Position numbers and translations under genes: made by a program. A stretch of 64,000 bases of DNA from Serratia surfactantfaciens (GTDB taxonomy: Bacteria > Pseudomonadota > Gammaproteobacteria > Enterobacterales > Enterobacteriaceae), in assembly GCF_001642805.2 (NCBI RefSeq), contig NZ_CP016948.1, forward strand, positions 4,774,001 to 4,838,000, in the 5' to 3' direction. The notes beneath the pieces are model-generated. The model did not search any database and was not told where the DNA came from. It saw only the letters and a program-made list of their open reading frames with translations. Shown here piece by piece: positions 41,832 to 52,700 of this stretch (positions within the stretch are counted from its first letter, which is position 1; each line of letters begins with the position of its first letter).

Positions 41832-42860
41832 TCACTCCTGCATCAGACGCAGGTCGATCGGCGTTTTGCTTGGTTCGCCGCCCACCTCACGCGTCAGGCG
41901 CGGCACCAGATAACCGGACACCTTGCTCAGCAGCGCCTGCATGATGGCGCGCGCTTCATCGTCGCTGACCATGAAGTGCGCCGCGCCCTGCACTTTGTCC
42001 AGCACGTGGATGTAATAGGGCAGGATGCCGGCGTCGAACAGCGCGTTGCTGAGCGCCGCCAGCGTATCGGCGTCATCGTTGACATCGCGCAGCAGCACGC
42101 TTTGATTGAGCAGCGTGACACCGGCGAGGCGCAGCTGGGCCATGGCGCTCTGCAGCTCGCGGTCAATTTCGTTGGCGTGGTTGATGTGCGTGACCATCAG
42201 CACCTGCAGGCGCGAGGCCGACAGCAGGCGGCACAGCGCCGGCGTAATGCGCGCCGGGATCACCACCGGCAAACGGGTGTGAATGCGCAGACGTTTCAGG
42301 TGCGGGATGGTCTCCAGCTCGCCGACCAGCCACTCCAGCTCGCTGTCTTTGGCCATCAGCGGATCGCCGCCGGAAAAAATGATCTCGTCCAGTTCCGGGT
42401 GTTGGCGGATATAATCCAGCGCCTGCCGCCAGTTGTTCTTATTGCCCTGGTTGTCCTGATAGGGGAAGTGGCGGCGGAAGCAGTAACGGCAGTTGACCGC
42501 ACAGCCGCCCTTGACCAGCAGCAACGCGCGATTGCGGTATTTGTGCAGCAGGCCCGGCACCACGCTGCGCTGCTCATCCAGCGGATCGGTGGTGAACCCT
42601 GGGGCGTTGATGAACTCCTCTCTGGCGGTCAGCACCTGGCGCAGCAGCGGGTCGTTGGCGTCCCCGGGGCGCATGCGCGCAGCGAAGGCGCGCGGCACGC
42701 GCAGGGCAAACAGCCGACGGGCATCGCGCCCCTGCGGCAGTTCCGGGTGCGTATTCAGTGACAAAAGCTGCAGTAATTCATCAGGATCGGTAATAACATC
42801 GGCGAGTTGATGCAACCAATCTTCTCTATGCGCCGTACTTTGGGTTATAATGTGTGCCAT
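41832..42860 (-). CDS. epmB: EF-P (lysine-34) 2,3-aminomutase EpmB
   Basis: A 342-residue radical-SAM enzyme converting L-alpha-lysine to R-beta-lysine for EF-P modification. The cluster motif CAVNCRYCFRR gives three cysteines; FSGGDPLMAKD and the PLP-binding Lys region near the C-terminus follow. Length equals E. coli YjeK/EpmB. It is divergent from efp, its pathway target, while EpmA is encoded at 48732. Confidence 0.96.
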   Translation of the reverse strand: MAHIITQSTAHREDWLHQLADVITDPDELLQLLSLNTHPELPQGRDARRLFALRVPRAFAARMRPGDANDPLLRQVLTAREEFINAPGFTTDPLDEQRSVVPGLLHKYRNRALLLVKGGCAVNCRYCFRRHFPYQDNQGNKNNWRQALDYIRQHPELDEIIFSGGDPLMAKDSELEWLVGELETIPHLKRLRIHTRLPVVIPARITPALCRLLSASRLQVLMVTHINHANEIDRELQSAMAQLRLAGVTLLNQSVLLRDVNDDADTLAALSNALFDAGILPYYIHVLDKVQGAAHFMVSDDEARAIMQALLSKVSGYLVPRLTREVGGEPSKTPIDLRLMQE

Positions 42861-42902
42861 TTTTTTGGCTAAGCTACCAGTTCAAATATTCAGAGGGCCA
42901 TC

Positions 42903-43469
42903 ATGGCGACTTATTCTAGCAACGATTTCCGTCCGGGTCTTAAAATCATGTTCGAGGGCGAACCTTACGCCGTCGAAGCCAGTGAGTTCGTTAAGCCGGG
43001 CAAAGGCCAGGCGTTCGCGCGCGTGAAAATGCGCCGTCTGCTGACCGGCACCCGCGTGGAAAAAACCTTCAAGTCTACCGATTCTTGCGAAGGCGCGGAC
43101 GTGATGGACACCAACATGAACTACCTGTACAGCGACGGTGAGTTCTACCACTTCATGCACCCTGAGTCTTTCGAACAGCATCAGGTTGACGGCAAAACCG
43201 TCGGCGACGCGGCCAAATGGCTGCAGGATAACGCAGAGTGCATCATCACCCTGTGGGATGGCCGTCCAATCGCCGTTCAGCCGCCGAACTTCATCGAAGC
43301 GGAAATCACCGAGACCGATCCTGGCCTGAAAGGCGATACCGCAGGGACTGGCGGCAAGCCGGCTACCCTGAGCACCGGCGCCGTGGTTAAAGTGCCGTTG
43401 TTCGTCCAGATCGGCGAAGTGATCAAAGTTGACACTCGCTCTGGCGAATACGTCTCTCGCGTTAAGTAA
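42903..43469 (+). CDS. efp: Translation elongation factor P
   Basis: A 188-residue tRNA-shaped factor that relieves ribosome stalling at proline runs. Lys34 is in the conserved [10 protein letters not shown] loop and is beta-lysylated by EpmA and EpmB, both encoded in this window. Ends in EYVSRVK. Divergent from epmB with a 42-bp gap. Confidence 0.98.
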   Translation: MATYSSNDFRPGLKIMFEGEPYAVEASEFVKPGKGQAFARVKMRRLLTGTRVEKTFKSTDSCEGADVMDTNMNYLYSDGEFYHFMHPESFEQHQVDGKTVGDAAKWLQDNAECIITLWDGRPIAVQPPNFIEAEITETDPGLKGDTAGTGGKPATLSTGAVVKVPLFVQIGEVIKVDTRSGEYVSRVK

Positions 43470-43479
43470 GTTTCAAAAC

Positions 43480-43508
43480 AGAGGAACCCCAGCGGTTCCT
43501 CTGCTTTA
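43480..43508 (+). terminator. Terminator after efp
   Basis: AGAGGAACC-CCAGC-GGTTCCTCT followed by GCTTTAT. Confidence 0.75.
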
Positions 43509-43539
43509 TCCCTTCCCCGTTCGTTGGCAGAAAATCCGC

Positions 43540-43671
43540 ATGTTCAAGAAAACGCTGTTGGCCGTGCTCTCCCTGTTGTTCCTTTTCTCCCTTAGCGGTT
43601 GCAATACGTTTCGCGGTTTCGGCGAAGACGTTCAGCATCTCGGCGGCGCCATCTCCCGCACGGCCAGCTGA
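43540..43671 (+). CDS. ecnA: Entericidin A lipoprotein
   Basis: A 43-residue lipoprotein, MFKKTLLAVLSLLFLF followed by LSGC lipobox, then NTFRGFGEDVQHLGGAI. E. coli EcnA is the antidote member of the EcnA/EcnB pair. It sits at the same place, between efp and gdx, 120 bp before ecnB. Confidence 0.88.
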   Translation: MFKKTLLAVLSLLFLFSLSGCNTFRGFGEDVQHLGGAISRTAS

Positions 43672-43791
43672 ACCCGCCTTTAAATCGATGTATTTGCGCT
43701 ACAAAGCCGGTTGCGATCCCACGCCTTCCGTCAATTTTGACTACGCTTAGAAAGCCGTACTTTTTCATCAACGACAAATAAGGACTTTCTT

Positions 43792-43923
43792 ATGCTGAAG
43801 AAAAGTATTATCGCGATCTTCTCTTTGATGATTTTGGCCTCTCTGACCGCCTGCAATACCACCCGCGGCGTGGGTGAAGACATTCAGGCCGGCGGCAAGG
43901 CCATTCAGCGCAGCGCGGAATAA
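43792..43923 (+). CDS. ecnB: Entericidin B lipoprotein
   Basis: A 43-residue lipoprotein too short for ordinary gene-length cut-offs: [16 protein letters not shown], lipobox [22 protein letters not shown], ending RSAE. AGGACTT precedes ATG 43792. E. coli EcnB is a stationary-phase lipoprotein with toxic, lysis-promoting activity. Paralogue of ecnA next door; the NTxRGxGED core is shared. Confidence 0.9.
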   Translation: MLKKSIIAIFSLMILASLTACNTTRGVGEDIQAGGKAIQRSAE

Positions 43924-44045
43924 TCCGTTCTCATCCGGCGGCGCTTCGCCAGCGGAGGCCGCCGCACTACTTGTCCTTGCCTATCTGTTTGCGCTGTTGC
44001 TATGCTGCCGCGGTGCGGGCGAGGTTGCCCGCCGTTCATCACCTG

Positions 44046-44106
44046 GCTGAACGGGACGACCCGTTTACGCGTCATTTCATCGGGGACGACCCCAGTGGTA
44101 GGGAGG
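44046..44106 (+). promoter_or_regulatory. Guanidine-II (mini-ykkC) riboswitch
   Basis: Two small hairpins, each capped by the ACGA loop: AACGGGACGACCCGTT (44050-44065) and GGGGACGACCCC (44082-44093), separated by 16 bases. This is the defining structure of the guanidine-II riboswitch. The second hairpin is 7 bases from the GGGAGG ribosome site (44101-44106) of the guanidinium exporter gene gdx, so control is likely translational. Confidence 0.93.
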
Positions 44107-44113
44107 CCGTCTC

Positions 44114-44431
44114 ATGGCCTGGATTATTCTGCTTGTCGCCGGTTTGCTCGAAGTGGTTTGGGCTATCGGTCTGAAATATACCCACGGTTTTACCCGATTG
44201 ACGCCGAGCATCATCACCATCGCCGCGATGGTGGTCAGCATGTTGCTGTTGGCCAACGCCATGAAAACGCTGCCCGCCGGCACCGCTTATGCGGTGTGGA
44301 CCGGCATCGGCGCGGTGGGCGCGGCGATCATGGGCATGGTGCTGTTGGGCGAGTCGACCAATATCGCGCGCATCATCAGTCTGTGCCTGATTGTGGTCGG
44401 CATCCTCGGTCTGAAGTTCAGCAGTCACTGA
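44114..44431 (+). CDS. gdx: Guanidinium exporter Gdx (SugE), SMR family
   Basis: A 105-residue small multidrug resistance-type protein with four membrane helices. The conserved Glu13 of [13 protein letters not shown] and the [15 protein letters not shown] signature identify the Gdx/SugE branch, which exports guanidinium in exchange for protons. A guanidine-II riboswitch upstream supports the function. Its end overlaps the end of blc by 7 bp on the opposite strand. Confidence 0.95.
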   Translation: MAWIILLVAGLLEVVWAIGLKYTHGFTRLTPSIITIAAMVVSMLLLANAMKTLPAGTAYAVWTGIGAVGAAIMGMVLLGESTNIARIISLCLIVVGILGLKFSSH

Positions 44432-44958
44432 TCGGCGGACTGTTGCACCCAGATCAGCGCATCGGTGGCGAAACCGTAGCCCTTGGCCGTCTGTAATAAG
44501 CTGTCGCGTGCGTTGGCGTCAAGCGTCGGGGTGCGCGACAGGATCCACAGATAGTCGCGGTTAGGGCCGCAAACCAGCGCGTAGCGGTAGTCCGGGTCCA
44601 GGGCAATCACGTTATAGCCGCCGTAGAAGGGGCCGAAGAACGACACTTTCAGCGCCGCGACCTGCGGTGAACCGATAAAGTAGGCTTTGCCTTCGCTTTC
44701 TTGCCATTGCTGTTTCTGCGGATTGAAGCCGCGATTGATGACTTTCAGCCCGCCGTCGGCGCGTGGGCTGTAGTGGGCGGTCACCTGCTGCAAACCGCGT
44801 TCAAAACGATGATCCAGACGCGCGATTTCGTACCAGGTGCCGAGATAGCGCTGGCTGTCGAAATTGTTCACGACCTTGATGTCTTTGGGCGGGGAGACGC
44901 TGCAAGCGACGGAGAGCAGGGCGGAAAGCATGACGCTAAGCTTTGACCATAAACGCAT
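44425..44958 (-). CDS. blc: Outer-membrane lipoprotein lipocalin Blc
   Basis: A 177-residue bacterial lipocalin with a lipobox (SVAC at residue ~19), the lipocalin [16 protein letters not shown] motif, and [17 protein letters not shown]. Blc binds lysophospholipids and fatty acids. Convergent with gdx. In several enterobacteria ampC or ampC-ampR lies between blc and frdD; here frdD follows with only a terminator. Confidence 0.94.
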   Translation of the reverse strand: MRLWSKLSVMLSALLSVACSVSPPKDIKVVNNFDSQRYLGTWYEIARLDHRFERGLQQVTAHYSPRADGGLKVINRGFNPQKQQWQESEGKAYFIGSPQVAALKVSFFGPFYGGYNVIALDPDYRYALVCGPNRDYLWILSRTPTLDANARDSLLQTAKGYGFATDALIWVQQSADQ

Positions 44959-45002
44959 CGGTGGCTCCTGTTTACCGGGGGCGAGTAGACAGTGTAGCCG
45001 AT

Positions 45003-45034
45003 GAGAAAAGGGCGGCCAACGGGCGTTGGCCGCC
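45003..45034 (-). terminator. Terminator of the frd operon
   Basis: On the minus strand GGCGGCCAAC-GCCC-GTTGGCCGCC followed by CTTTTCTC, 9 bp after frdD. Confidence 0.85.
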
Positions 45035-45042
45035 TGAGCGGT

Positions 45043-45402
45043 TTACAGCGTGACGACGCCGATGACGGTGACTACGCTGAGGATCGCCGCCAGACCGTAG
45101 AACACCCACTTGCCGGCCGGCACGTGGATCTTCAGATCGTGCATCGCATGGTGGATGCGGTGCAGGCCGCACCACAGCGGCAGAATGATCATCAGCAGCA
45201 GGAACAGGCGGCCGATTAGGCTCTGGCAGAACGCCAGCACGCGCTCGTAACCCAGCGCCTCACCGGGGAACAGCCCCAGCGGCAGCAGAATGCCGACCAG
45301 CAGCACGATGGCCGGCGCGACGATCGCGCCCCACATGCCGCCGGCGCCGAACAATCCCCAGAAAACCGGCTCGTCGGAGCGTTTAGGTGCTTGATTTATC
45401 AT
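45043..45402 (-). CDS. frdD: Fumarate reductase membrane anchor FrdD
   Basis: A 119-residue membrane subunit with three helices ([55 protein letters not shown]). With FrdC it anchors FrdAB and binds menaquinol. Last gene of frdABCD. Confidence 0.96.
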   Translation of the reverse strand: MINQAPKRSDEPVFWGLFGAGGMWGAIVAPAIVLLVGILLPLGLFPGEALGYERVLAFCQSLIGRLFLLLMIILPLWCGLHRIHHAMHDLKIHVPAGKWVFYGLAAILSVVTVIGVVTL

Positions 45403-45414
45403 GTTTCCTCCGGA

Positions 45415-45807
45415 TTAGATCAGGGCCACGGCCAGAATGACCACGCTGACGACGATGGTGACGGCCCACAGCCCTTTCACGATGGGGCCCGGCCCCATTT
45501 TCTCGCTGTTGACCACGATATTGGCGGCCTTCGGCGCCAGATCGAACCAGGTTTTGGTATGCAGCGCCGCCGCCAGCAGGGCGACGACGTTGATCAACAG
45601 CACCAGCGGATTCTGCAAGAAACCGACGAAGCCGGCCCAGCTCTCGGCGCCGCCCTTCAGCGCAAATACGCCGTAGAGCAGCACGATGCTGAACCACACC
45701 GCAAGCACCGAGGTGCCTTCGCGCAGCATATAGAAACGGTAGAAGCCGAGCTTTTGCCACCAGGTGGGCGTCATGGTGCGCACATAGGGCTTACGTTGAG
45801 TTGTCAT
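45415..45807 (-). CDS. frdC: Fumarate reductase membrane anchor FrdC
   Basis: A 130-residue membrane subunit with three helices, beginning [20 protein letters not shown]. It has the [15 protein letters not shown] segment of the quinol site. Between frdB and frdD, 12 bp from frdD. Confidence 0.97.
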   Translation of the reverse strand: MTTQRKPYVRTMTPTWWQKLGFYRFYMLREGTSVLAVWFSIVLLYGVFALKGGAESWAGFVGFLQNPLVLLINVVALLAAALHTKTWFDLAPKAANIVVNSEKMGPGPIVKGLWAVTIVVSVVILAVALI

Positions 45808-45822
45808 GGCAATTTTTCTCCC

Positions 45823-46557
45823 TTATTGCGGCTTCAACATGGCGATCATGAAGTCTTTGGCGCTCTCCACCTTGCCCTGCTGGATGGCGGCGGCGGGATC
45901 GACGTGTTTCGGGCAGACTTCAGAGCAATAGCCGACGAAGGTGCAGCTCCAGACGCCGTTTTGGCCGTTGAGCTGCGGCATGCGCTGTTTCTTGCCGTGG
46001 TCGCGGTTGTCCAGGTTATAGCGGTGTGCCAGCGTGATCGCCGCCGGGCCGATAAACTCGGGGTTGAGGCCGAACTGCGGGCACGCGGCGTAGCACAGGC
46101 CGCAGTTGATACAGCCGGAGAACTGGTGGTACTTGGCCATCTGCGCCGGGGTCTGCACGTTCGGGCCATCTTCCGGTTTGCGATCGTTACCGATGATGTA
46201 CGGCTTGATTGCCTCCAGGCTTTCGATGAAGTGGGTCATGTCTACCACCAGATCGCGCTCGATCGGGAAGTTGCCCAACGCTTCGACCTTCATGCCGCCG
46301 ACATAGTCGCGCAGGAAGGTTTTGCACGCCAGCTTCGGCACGCGGTTGACCATCATGCCGCAGGAGCCGCAGATCGCCATGCGGCACGACCAGCGGTAGG
46401 AGAGATCCGGCGCCAGGTTATCCTTGATGTAGCCCAGCGCGTCGAGCAGCGAGGTTTGTTCATCGTAAGGCACGGCGTAAGTGACGAAATGCGGCTCGGC
46501 GTCGGTTTCCGGGTTATAGCGCATGACGTCGATCTTCAGGGTTTGCATCTCAGCCAT
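45823..46557 (-). CDS. frdB: Fumarate reductase iron-sulfur subunit FrdB
   Basis: A 244-residue electron-transfer subunit. [2Fe-2S] ligands are in [14 protein letters not shown]; the [4Fe-4S] and [3Fe-4S] centres use [15 protein letters not shown] and [17 protein letters not shown]. It links the quinol site to FrdA. Its start overlaps the frdA end by 8 bp, indicating translational coupling. Confidence 0.98.
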   Translation of the reverse strand: MAEMQTLKIDVMRYNPETDAEPHFVTYAVPYDEQTSLLDALGYIKDNLAPDLSYRWSCRMAICGSCGMMVNRVPKLACKTFLRDYVGGMKVEALGNFPIERDLVVDMTHFIESLEAIKPYIIGNDRKPEDGPNVQTPAQMAKYHQFSGCINCGLCYAACPQFGLNPEFIGPAAITLAHRYNLDNRDHGKKQRMPQLNGQNGVWSCTFVGYCSEVCPKHVDPAAAIQQGKVESAKDFMIAMLKPQ

Positions 46558-48346
46558 TTGCCTGCTCCTTATTCTTTTTCTCCTGCGCTTCGGCTTCTGC
46601 GCCGTAGACGCGTTTGGCCGGCGGCAGCTTGGTGATTTTCACGTCGCTGTATTCGAGACGCGGCGCGCCCTGCGGGTTATGGAACGCCAGCGTATGTTTG
46701 AGGAAGTTGACGTCGTCGCGCTCGGTGCAGCCTTCGTCCAGGCGCTGGTGGGCGCCGCGCGACTCTTTGCGGTTAAGCGCGGAGTGCGCCATGCACTCGG
46801 CGACGTCCAGGCCGTAACCCAGCTCGATGGTGTACAGCAGATCGGTGTTGAACACGCTGGAGTTGTCGGTGATTTTGACGCGCTTGAAGCGCTCTTTCAG
46901 CTCGGCCAGCTTATCGATGGTTTTTTGCATCAGCTCCGGCGTGCGGTAGATACCGCAGCCTTCTTCCATCGACAGCCCCATTTCGTCGCGGATCTTCGCC
47001 CAGTTCTCGTTGCCTTCCTGTTTCATCAGGTTGCTCAGGCGGGTTTCGACGTCGCGGGTTTGCGCATCCAGCGCGGCGCCGTTGGCCGGTGCGGTTTCCA
47101 GCGCGCGGCGCGCCGCGTGTTCACCGGCGACGCGGCCGAACACCACCAGTTCCGCCAGCGAGTTGGAGCCGAGACGGTTGGCGCCGTGGAGGCCGACGGA
47201 GGAGCATTCGCCGACTGCGAACAGCCCCTTGATGCGGGTTTCGCAGTTTTGATCGGTTTCAATGCCGCCCATGGTGTAGTGCGCGGTAGGGCGCACCGGA
47301 ATCGGATCTTTCACCGGATCGACGCCGACATAGGCTTTGGCCAGTTCGCAGATGAACGGCAGCCGCTCCAGCAGCTTTTTCTCGCCCAGGTGGCGCAGAT
47401 CGAGGTAGACCACGTCGCCGCGCGGGGTGGCGATGGTGCGGCCGGCGCGCCATTCGTGCCAGAAGGCCTGGGACACCTTGTCGCGCGGGCCCAGCTCCAT
47501 GTATTTGTTCTTCGGCTCGCCCAGCGGGGTTTCCGGGCCCATGCCGTAGTCTTGCAGGTAACGGTAGCCGTCCTTGTTCACCAGGATGCCGCCTTCGCCG
47601 CGGCAGCCCTCGGTCATCAGGATGCCGGAACCGGGCAGGCCGGTCGGGTGATACTGCACGAACTCCATGTCGCGCAGCGGTACGCCGTGGTGGAACGCCA
47701 TGCCCATGCCGTCGCCGGTGACGATGCCGCCGTTGGTGTTGTAGCGATAGACGCGCCCGGCGCCGCCGGTGGCCATCACCACCGCGTTGGCGCGGATCTG
47801 CACGCGGGTGCCTTCCATCATGTTAAGCGCCACCAGGCCGCGCGCCTGGCCGTCATCCACCAGGATATCCAGCACGAAGTGCTCGTCGAAGCGTTGGATT
47901 TGCGGGTATTTCAGCGAAGTCTGGAACAGAGTGTGCAGCATGTGGAAGCCGGTCTTGTCGGCGGCGAACCAGGTGCGTTCGATCTTCATGCCGCCGAAGC
48001 GCCGCACGTTGACCGAACCGTCCGGTTTGCGGCTCCACGGGCAACCCCACTGTTCGAGCTGGGTCATCTCGCGCGGGCACTGATGCACGAAGTGATCGAC
48101 CACGTCCTGCTCGCACAGCCAGTCGCCGCCGGCAACGGTGTCGTGGAAGTGGTAGTCGAAGGTATCGTGATCCTGAGTGACGGCGGCGGAGCCCCCCTCG
48201 GCGGCGACCGTGTGGCTGCGCATCGGGTAGACCTTAGAGATCAGCGCGATTTTCAGTTGGGGATTGGCTTCCGCTGCGGCTATTGCTGCACGTAAACCAG
48301 CGCCCCCGGCCCCAATAATGGCAAGATCGGCGTTAAAGGTTTGCAC
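46550..48346 (-). CDS. frdA: Fumarate reductase flavoprotein FrdA
   Basis: A 598-residue catalytic subunit reducing fumarate to succinate in anaerobic respiration. FAD site [16 protein letters not shown]; covalent-flavin His in [15 protein letters not shown]; active-site segment [26 protein letters not shown]. Start is GTG 48346 with GGAGG 7 bases before, as in E. coli. A possible FNR site lies ~175 bp upstream. Confidence 0.98.
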   Translation of the reverse strand: MQTFNADLAIIGAGGAGLRAAIAAAEANPQLKIALISKVYPMRSHTVAAEGGSAAVTQDHDTFDYHFHDTVAGGDWLCEQDVVDHFVHQCPREMTQLEQWGCPWSRKPDGSVNVRRFGGMKIERTWFAADKTGFHMLHTLFQTSLKYPQIQRFDEHFVLDILVDDGQARGLVALNMMEGTRVQIRANAVVMATGGAGRVYRYNTNGGIVTGDGMGMAFHHGVPLRDMEFVQYHPTGLPGSGILMTEGCRGEGGILVNKDGYRYLQDYGMGPETPLGEPKNKYMELGPRDKVSQAFWHEWRAGRTIATPRGDVVYLDLRHLGEKKLLERLPFICELAKAYVGVDPVKDPIPVRPTAHYTMGGIETDQNCETRIKGLFAVGECSSVGLHGANRLGSNSLAELVVFGRVAGEHAARRALETAPANGAALDAQTRDVETRLSNLMKQEGNENWAKIRDEMGLSMEEGCGIYRTPELMQKTIDKLAELKERFKRVKITDNSSVFNTDLLYTIELGYGLDVAECMAHSALNRKESRGAHQRLDEGCTERDDVNFLKHTLAFHNPQGAPRLEYSDVKITKLPPAKRVYGAEAEAQEKKNKEQANG

Positions 48347-48731
48347 TGCATTCCTCCAATGTTCTTATTAAGAACGGCAAGTTAAATATCTATGCTTAAA
48401 ATTTAGCGAACTCTTCGGGTGCTAACTAATTGAACCGATTAATGTTGCTTAAAGGTTAAGGATAGATATCTCCCACCAATAATGGGGAATTAACTATACC
48501 TAAAGTTAAGTAGTCGAAATTTGATGTGATCGATTGTTTTGTCGATTAACGCTCGACCAACAGGCTTGCCTGCCTTTTCGCGTGTTCGGCGTGCTTTACC
48601 CTTTTTAGCGCGCTTTTGCCGCCTATTTATCGGAAATTGGCGTTATCGCCGGTTGCGCATCGTGAAGAATTTGTTTGGCTGCAAGGATGCGAGTAGACTG
48701 CATCCCCTGTTTGATTTCGGAGTTAATTACC
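48347..48731. promoter_or_regulatory. frdA-epmA divergent promoter region
   Basis: A 385-bp gap with no gene recognised. It contains a candidate FNR site (48520-48535) and must hold promoters for both frd and epmA. Confidence 0.6.
48520..48535. promoter_or_regulatory. Possible FNR site of frdA
   Basis: On the minus strand AATCGATCACATCAAA resembles the FNR site described for the E. coli frd promoter (AATCGATCTCGTCAAA). The match to the general TTGAT-N4-ATCAA consensus is imperfect. Confidence 0.45.
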
Positions 48732-49709
48732 ATGAGCGAAACGGCAAGCTGGCAGCCTAGTGCACCCATCGCCAATTTGTTGAAACGCGCAGCGATTCTG
48801 GCTGAGATCCGGCGTTTCTTCGCCGATCGTGGCGTGCTGGAAGTTGAGACGCCCACCATGAGCCAGGCAACGGTCACCGACGTTCACCTGTTCCCGTTCG
48901 AGACGCGTTTCGTCGGGCCGGGGGCGGCAGAGGGCCTGACGCTATACATGATGACCAGCCCGGAATATCACATGAAGCGCCTGCTGGCGGCGGGCAGCGG
49001 CCCGATCTACCAAATGGGGCGCAGCTTCCGCAATGAAGAAGCCGGGCGGCATCACAACCCGGAATTCACCATGCTGGAGTGGTACCGTCCGCACTACGAC
49101 ATGTACCGCCTGATGAATGAGGTGGACGATCTGCTGCAACAGGTGCTGGACTGCGAGAGCGCGGAGACCCTGTCTTATCAGCAGGCGTTCCTGCGTCATC
49201 TGGACATCGATCCGCTGTCGGCGGAGAAGGCGCAGCTGCGTGAAGCGGCGGCCAAACTCGATCTGAGCAACATCGCCGATACCGAAGAAGACCGCGATAC
49301 GCTGCTGCAGCTGCTGTTCACCGTGGGCGTGGAGCCACATATCGGTCGTGAAAAGCCGGCGTTCGTTTACCACTTCCCGGCCAGCCAGGCGGCGTTGGCG
49401 GAGATCAGCACCGAGGACCACCGCGTGGCGGAGCGTTTCGAGGTGTACTTCAAGGGCATTGAGCTGGCGAACGGTTTCCGCGAGCTGACCGACGGCCGTG
49501 AACAACAGCAACGCTTCGAGCAGGACAATCGCAAACGCGCGGAGCGCGGCCTGCCGCAGCAGCCGATCGACTACAACCTGTTGGCGGCGTTGCAGCACGG
49601 CATGCCGGAATGTTCCGGCGTGGCGCTGGGCGTGGATCGTCTGGTGATGCTGGCGTTGGGCGCCGAGAGCCTGAGCGACGTGTTGGCCTTCCCGGTCGGG
49701 ATCGCCTGA
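48732..49709 (+). CDS. epmA: EF-P lysyltransferase EpmA (GenX/PoxA)
   Basis: A 325-residue class-II lysyl-tRNA-synthetase paralogue without an anticodon domain; it attaches R-beta-lysine to EF-P Lys34. Start ATG 48732 gives the E. coli length; an upstream in-frame extension is not used. Motifs: [44 protein letters not shown] and [15 protein letters not shown]. Acts with EpmB and EF-P, both encoded 6 kb to the left. Confidence 0.97.
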   Translation: MSETASWQPSAPIANLLKRAAILAEIRRFFADRGVLEVETPTMSQATVTDVHLFPFETRFVGPGAAEGLTLYMMTSPEYHMKRLLAAGSGPIYQMGRSFRNEEAGRHHNPEFTMLEWYRPHYDMYRLMNEVDDLLQQVLDCESAETLSYQQAFLRHLDIDPLSAEKAQLREAAAKLDLSNIADTEEDRDTLLQLLFTVGVEPHIGREKPAFVYHFPASQAALAEISTEDHRVAERFEVYFKGIELANGFRELTDGREQQQRFEQDNRKRAERGLPQQPIDYNLLAALQHGMPECSGVALGVDRLVMLALGAESLSDVLAFPVGIA

Positions 49710-49731
49710 CGTTTCAGGCGGAGAGAAAAGC

Positions 49732-49763
49732 AAAAAGGGTCGGCAAATGCCGGCCCTTTTTTT
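49732..49763. terminator. Bidirectional terminator between epmA and mscM
   Basis: AAAAAGGGTCGGCA-AA-TGCCGGCCCTTTTTTT, convergent genes on both sides. Confidence 0.9.
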
Positions 49764-49777
49764 ATCGCGAGAGTCCC

Positions 49778-52700
49778 TTACAGCCCTCCGGCGTCGCGCT
49801 TGGTATTCGGCGCCGGCGTGGACGGCGGCGTACGGCCGTTGTTGGTCAGCCGCGACAGCGTCTCGGTACGCACCTGGAACGGTGGGTACGGCAGCGTGAT
49901 GCCGTGCTCACGGTAGCCAGCCAGGATCAGCTGGTGGATCTCGTGGCGCAGCGGCATGCGGTGGCCCATCTCGGCGGCGTAAATACGCATCTCGAAGATC
50001 TGGATGCCTTGCTGCAGGTCGACCAGGTAGACCTCCGGCGCCGGGTTATCCAGCACCAGCGAGCAGCGCTCGGCGGCGTTCATCAGGATCTTGGTCACCT
50101 CTTCACTGTTGGCTTCGCCCGGCGCCGGTACGGTCAGCACCACACGAGTCAGGTTATCCGACAGCGACCAGTTGACGAACTGCTCGGTGATGAAGGCTTT
50201 GTTCGGCACGATGATCTCTTTGCGGTCCCAGTCCGAGATGGTGGTGGCGCGGGTGTTGATCTTGGTGACGGTGCCGGTCAGGTTGCGGATCGTCACGGTA
50301 TCGCCGATGCGGATCGGCTTCTCGAACAGGATGATCAGGCCGGAGATGAAGTTGGAGAAGATCTCCTGCATGCCGAAGCCCAACCCCAGACTGAGCGCGG
50401 TGACCACCCATTGCAGTTTCGACCATTCGATGCCGATCCAGGCGAAGCTGAGCACTGCGCCAAACAGCAGCAGCAGGTACTTGGTGATGGTGGTGATGGC
50501 GTAGCCGGTGCCTGGCGACAGATCGAGGTGCTGCAGCACCGCCAGCTCCAGCAGCGCCGGCAGGTTGCGCACCAGCTGCATGGTGATGATCAACACCAGA
50601 ATGGCGATCAGAACCGCGCCGAGGGTGATCGGATGGGCGGTTTCCACGCCGTTCACCGTCGAGGTGACGTCCCACAGCGAGATGTTTTCCAGGAAGGCGA
50701 ACGCGGAGTGGATCTCCGACCACAGCACGATCACCGACACCAGCGCGATCAGCGTCAGGATCGAACGCACCAGCCGCAGCGACTGGGCGCTGATGGTGTC
50801 CAGATCGAAGTCTGAATCGTCCGGATCGATGGATCCTTCGGTACTGTTCGGGGTATGCGAAGTTTCGTCTTCGCCGCGGGCGCGCTGGGCCAGAATGTCG
50901 GCGCGGCGCTGTTTGGCGCGATCGAACGCGATGCGCCGCCGCTGGATCAACATCCAACGGCGAATGATGTGGTAGATGACCAGCAGCAGGAACCAAATCG
51001 CCACCGAGGTTTCCAGGCGCGCCAACAGCGCCTGCGCGGTGGTGAGGTAACCGACGGTCGACGCCAGCGCCGCCAGCAGCGGCGCCGACAGCAGCAGCCC
51101 CCAAAAGGCGCTGTTGAGCATGTTGTCGCCGGAGCCGTTTTTATCCAGATACAGCGGGATGCCGGCGCGTTTCAGGCTGTGGGTGACCAGCGCCAGCGCC
51201 AGACACAGCAGGATGAAGCACAGCCGCCCCAGCGTATTGGCGAACTCGCGCTCTTTCAGGCTATCGAAGGTGATCAGCGCCATGATCAGCGGCACGATCA
51301 GCCAGATCGACATTTTGTAGTAGCGCATGGCGCGCGAGACCTGCTTCGCCGGCCAGCGGAAGTGCACGATGAACAGCCCCTGCGGGTGGGCGAAGGCGGC
51401 GCAGATCATACAGATCCACAGGATCGGCAATGTGGCGGTCACCCCTTTGCCGATCGCTTCCGCCACCGGGTAGTTCCAGGCGCTTTGCAGGCCGTAGCCG
51501 AGTGCGGCCCACAGTACCGGCAGCGGCATCGCCACCAGAATCGACCAGAACACGGTGCGCACCGTCAGGAAGAATTCATCCTGCGTCACCTTGCCGACGC
51601 GGCTGCTGGCGCGCTCGAGGAAGGCGTGATAGTGCTTGCGCGAACTGATGCTGAAAATCACCAGCAGCAGGGCGCCGAAGATCGGGATCAGCGTTTCGCG
51701 GCTGGTCACCATCATCATGAAGGCGCCGCCGAGCTGCGACAGCGTATCCAGCGACAGGACGCGCGTCAGATCGTGCGCCACGTTGAGCGGGTAAGAGAAG
51801 TTGATCGGATTGACGTCCGGCACCCAGAACAGGTAGCGGTGGGTGGCGTCGCGAATTTCGTTCAACGCTTCGATCAGCTGGGTGTTGGCCACCTTCAGCT
51901 TGGTCAGCTCGAGAATTTGGGTGTCGCAACCGGACAACAGCGAGTTCAGCAGCTCGCGCTGGGTGCGCAGCTGGGCATCGACGATGCGCTGCTCCTGGTT
52001 GGTCAGTGCGCTGCCGTCGTCGCGTTTGAACTCGCGCTGCGACAGTTTTTCCAGCTGGCTTTCAAACTGCAGGCGCTGCACGCGCAGCTGGGCCATGTCG
52101 CCGTCCAGCTGTTGCGGTTTGGGCATTTCCGGCAATGTCGCCACCTGGGCGCGCAGGGTTTCCCCCAGCGCCGACGACGAACCGAGCCACTGGGCCTGTT
52201 CGATGATGGTGCTCAGCGCCTGGCGCACCTGCAGTGTCTGCGCCGCCGCCTGCCGCTGCTGCGATGAAATCAGATCCATGCGCTGCGCCTGGTTGTTCAG
52301 CGCGGCGGACAGTTCGCGGTTGATCTGCAGCTGTTGGCTGATGCTCTTCGGCAGATCGCCGTTCTGCTCGGCCAACTGCTCGGTTTTTTCCAGCGCCAGT
52401 TCCGCTTCGCGTTGGCGCTGGGCGTTGAGGTTGTTGCGCAGCGCCTGCAGCTGAACGTCTATTTTCTCGTGGCGCTTTTTATAGACTTCGGCGCGCATGC
52501 GCGCCAGCTCCTGGCGATTGTTGGCCGACAGCTGCGCCAGCTCCAGTTCGTCTACTTTGGCCTTGCGCGCCGCGGCTTCGGTCTGCAGCAGGGCCAGGGC
52601 GGCCTGCGCGTACGGCGTGGTCGGGTTGGCGGGCTGCGCCTGCAAACGGCGCTGCACTTCGGTCAGCGCGCGGCGGGCGTCGGTCTGCTGCTGCGGCAAC

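Noticed and set aside
46523..48295. 590-codon open frame antisense to frdA
   Set aside because: frdA and frdB are certain genes; the antisense product is a low-complexity shadow.
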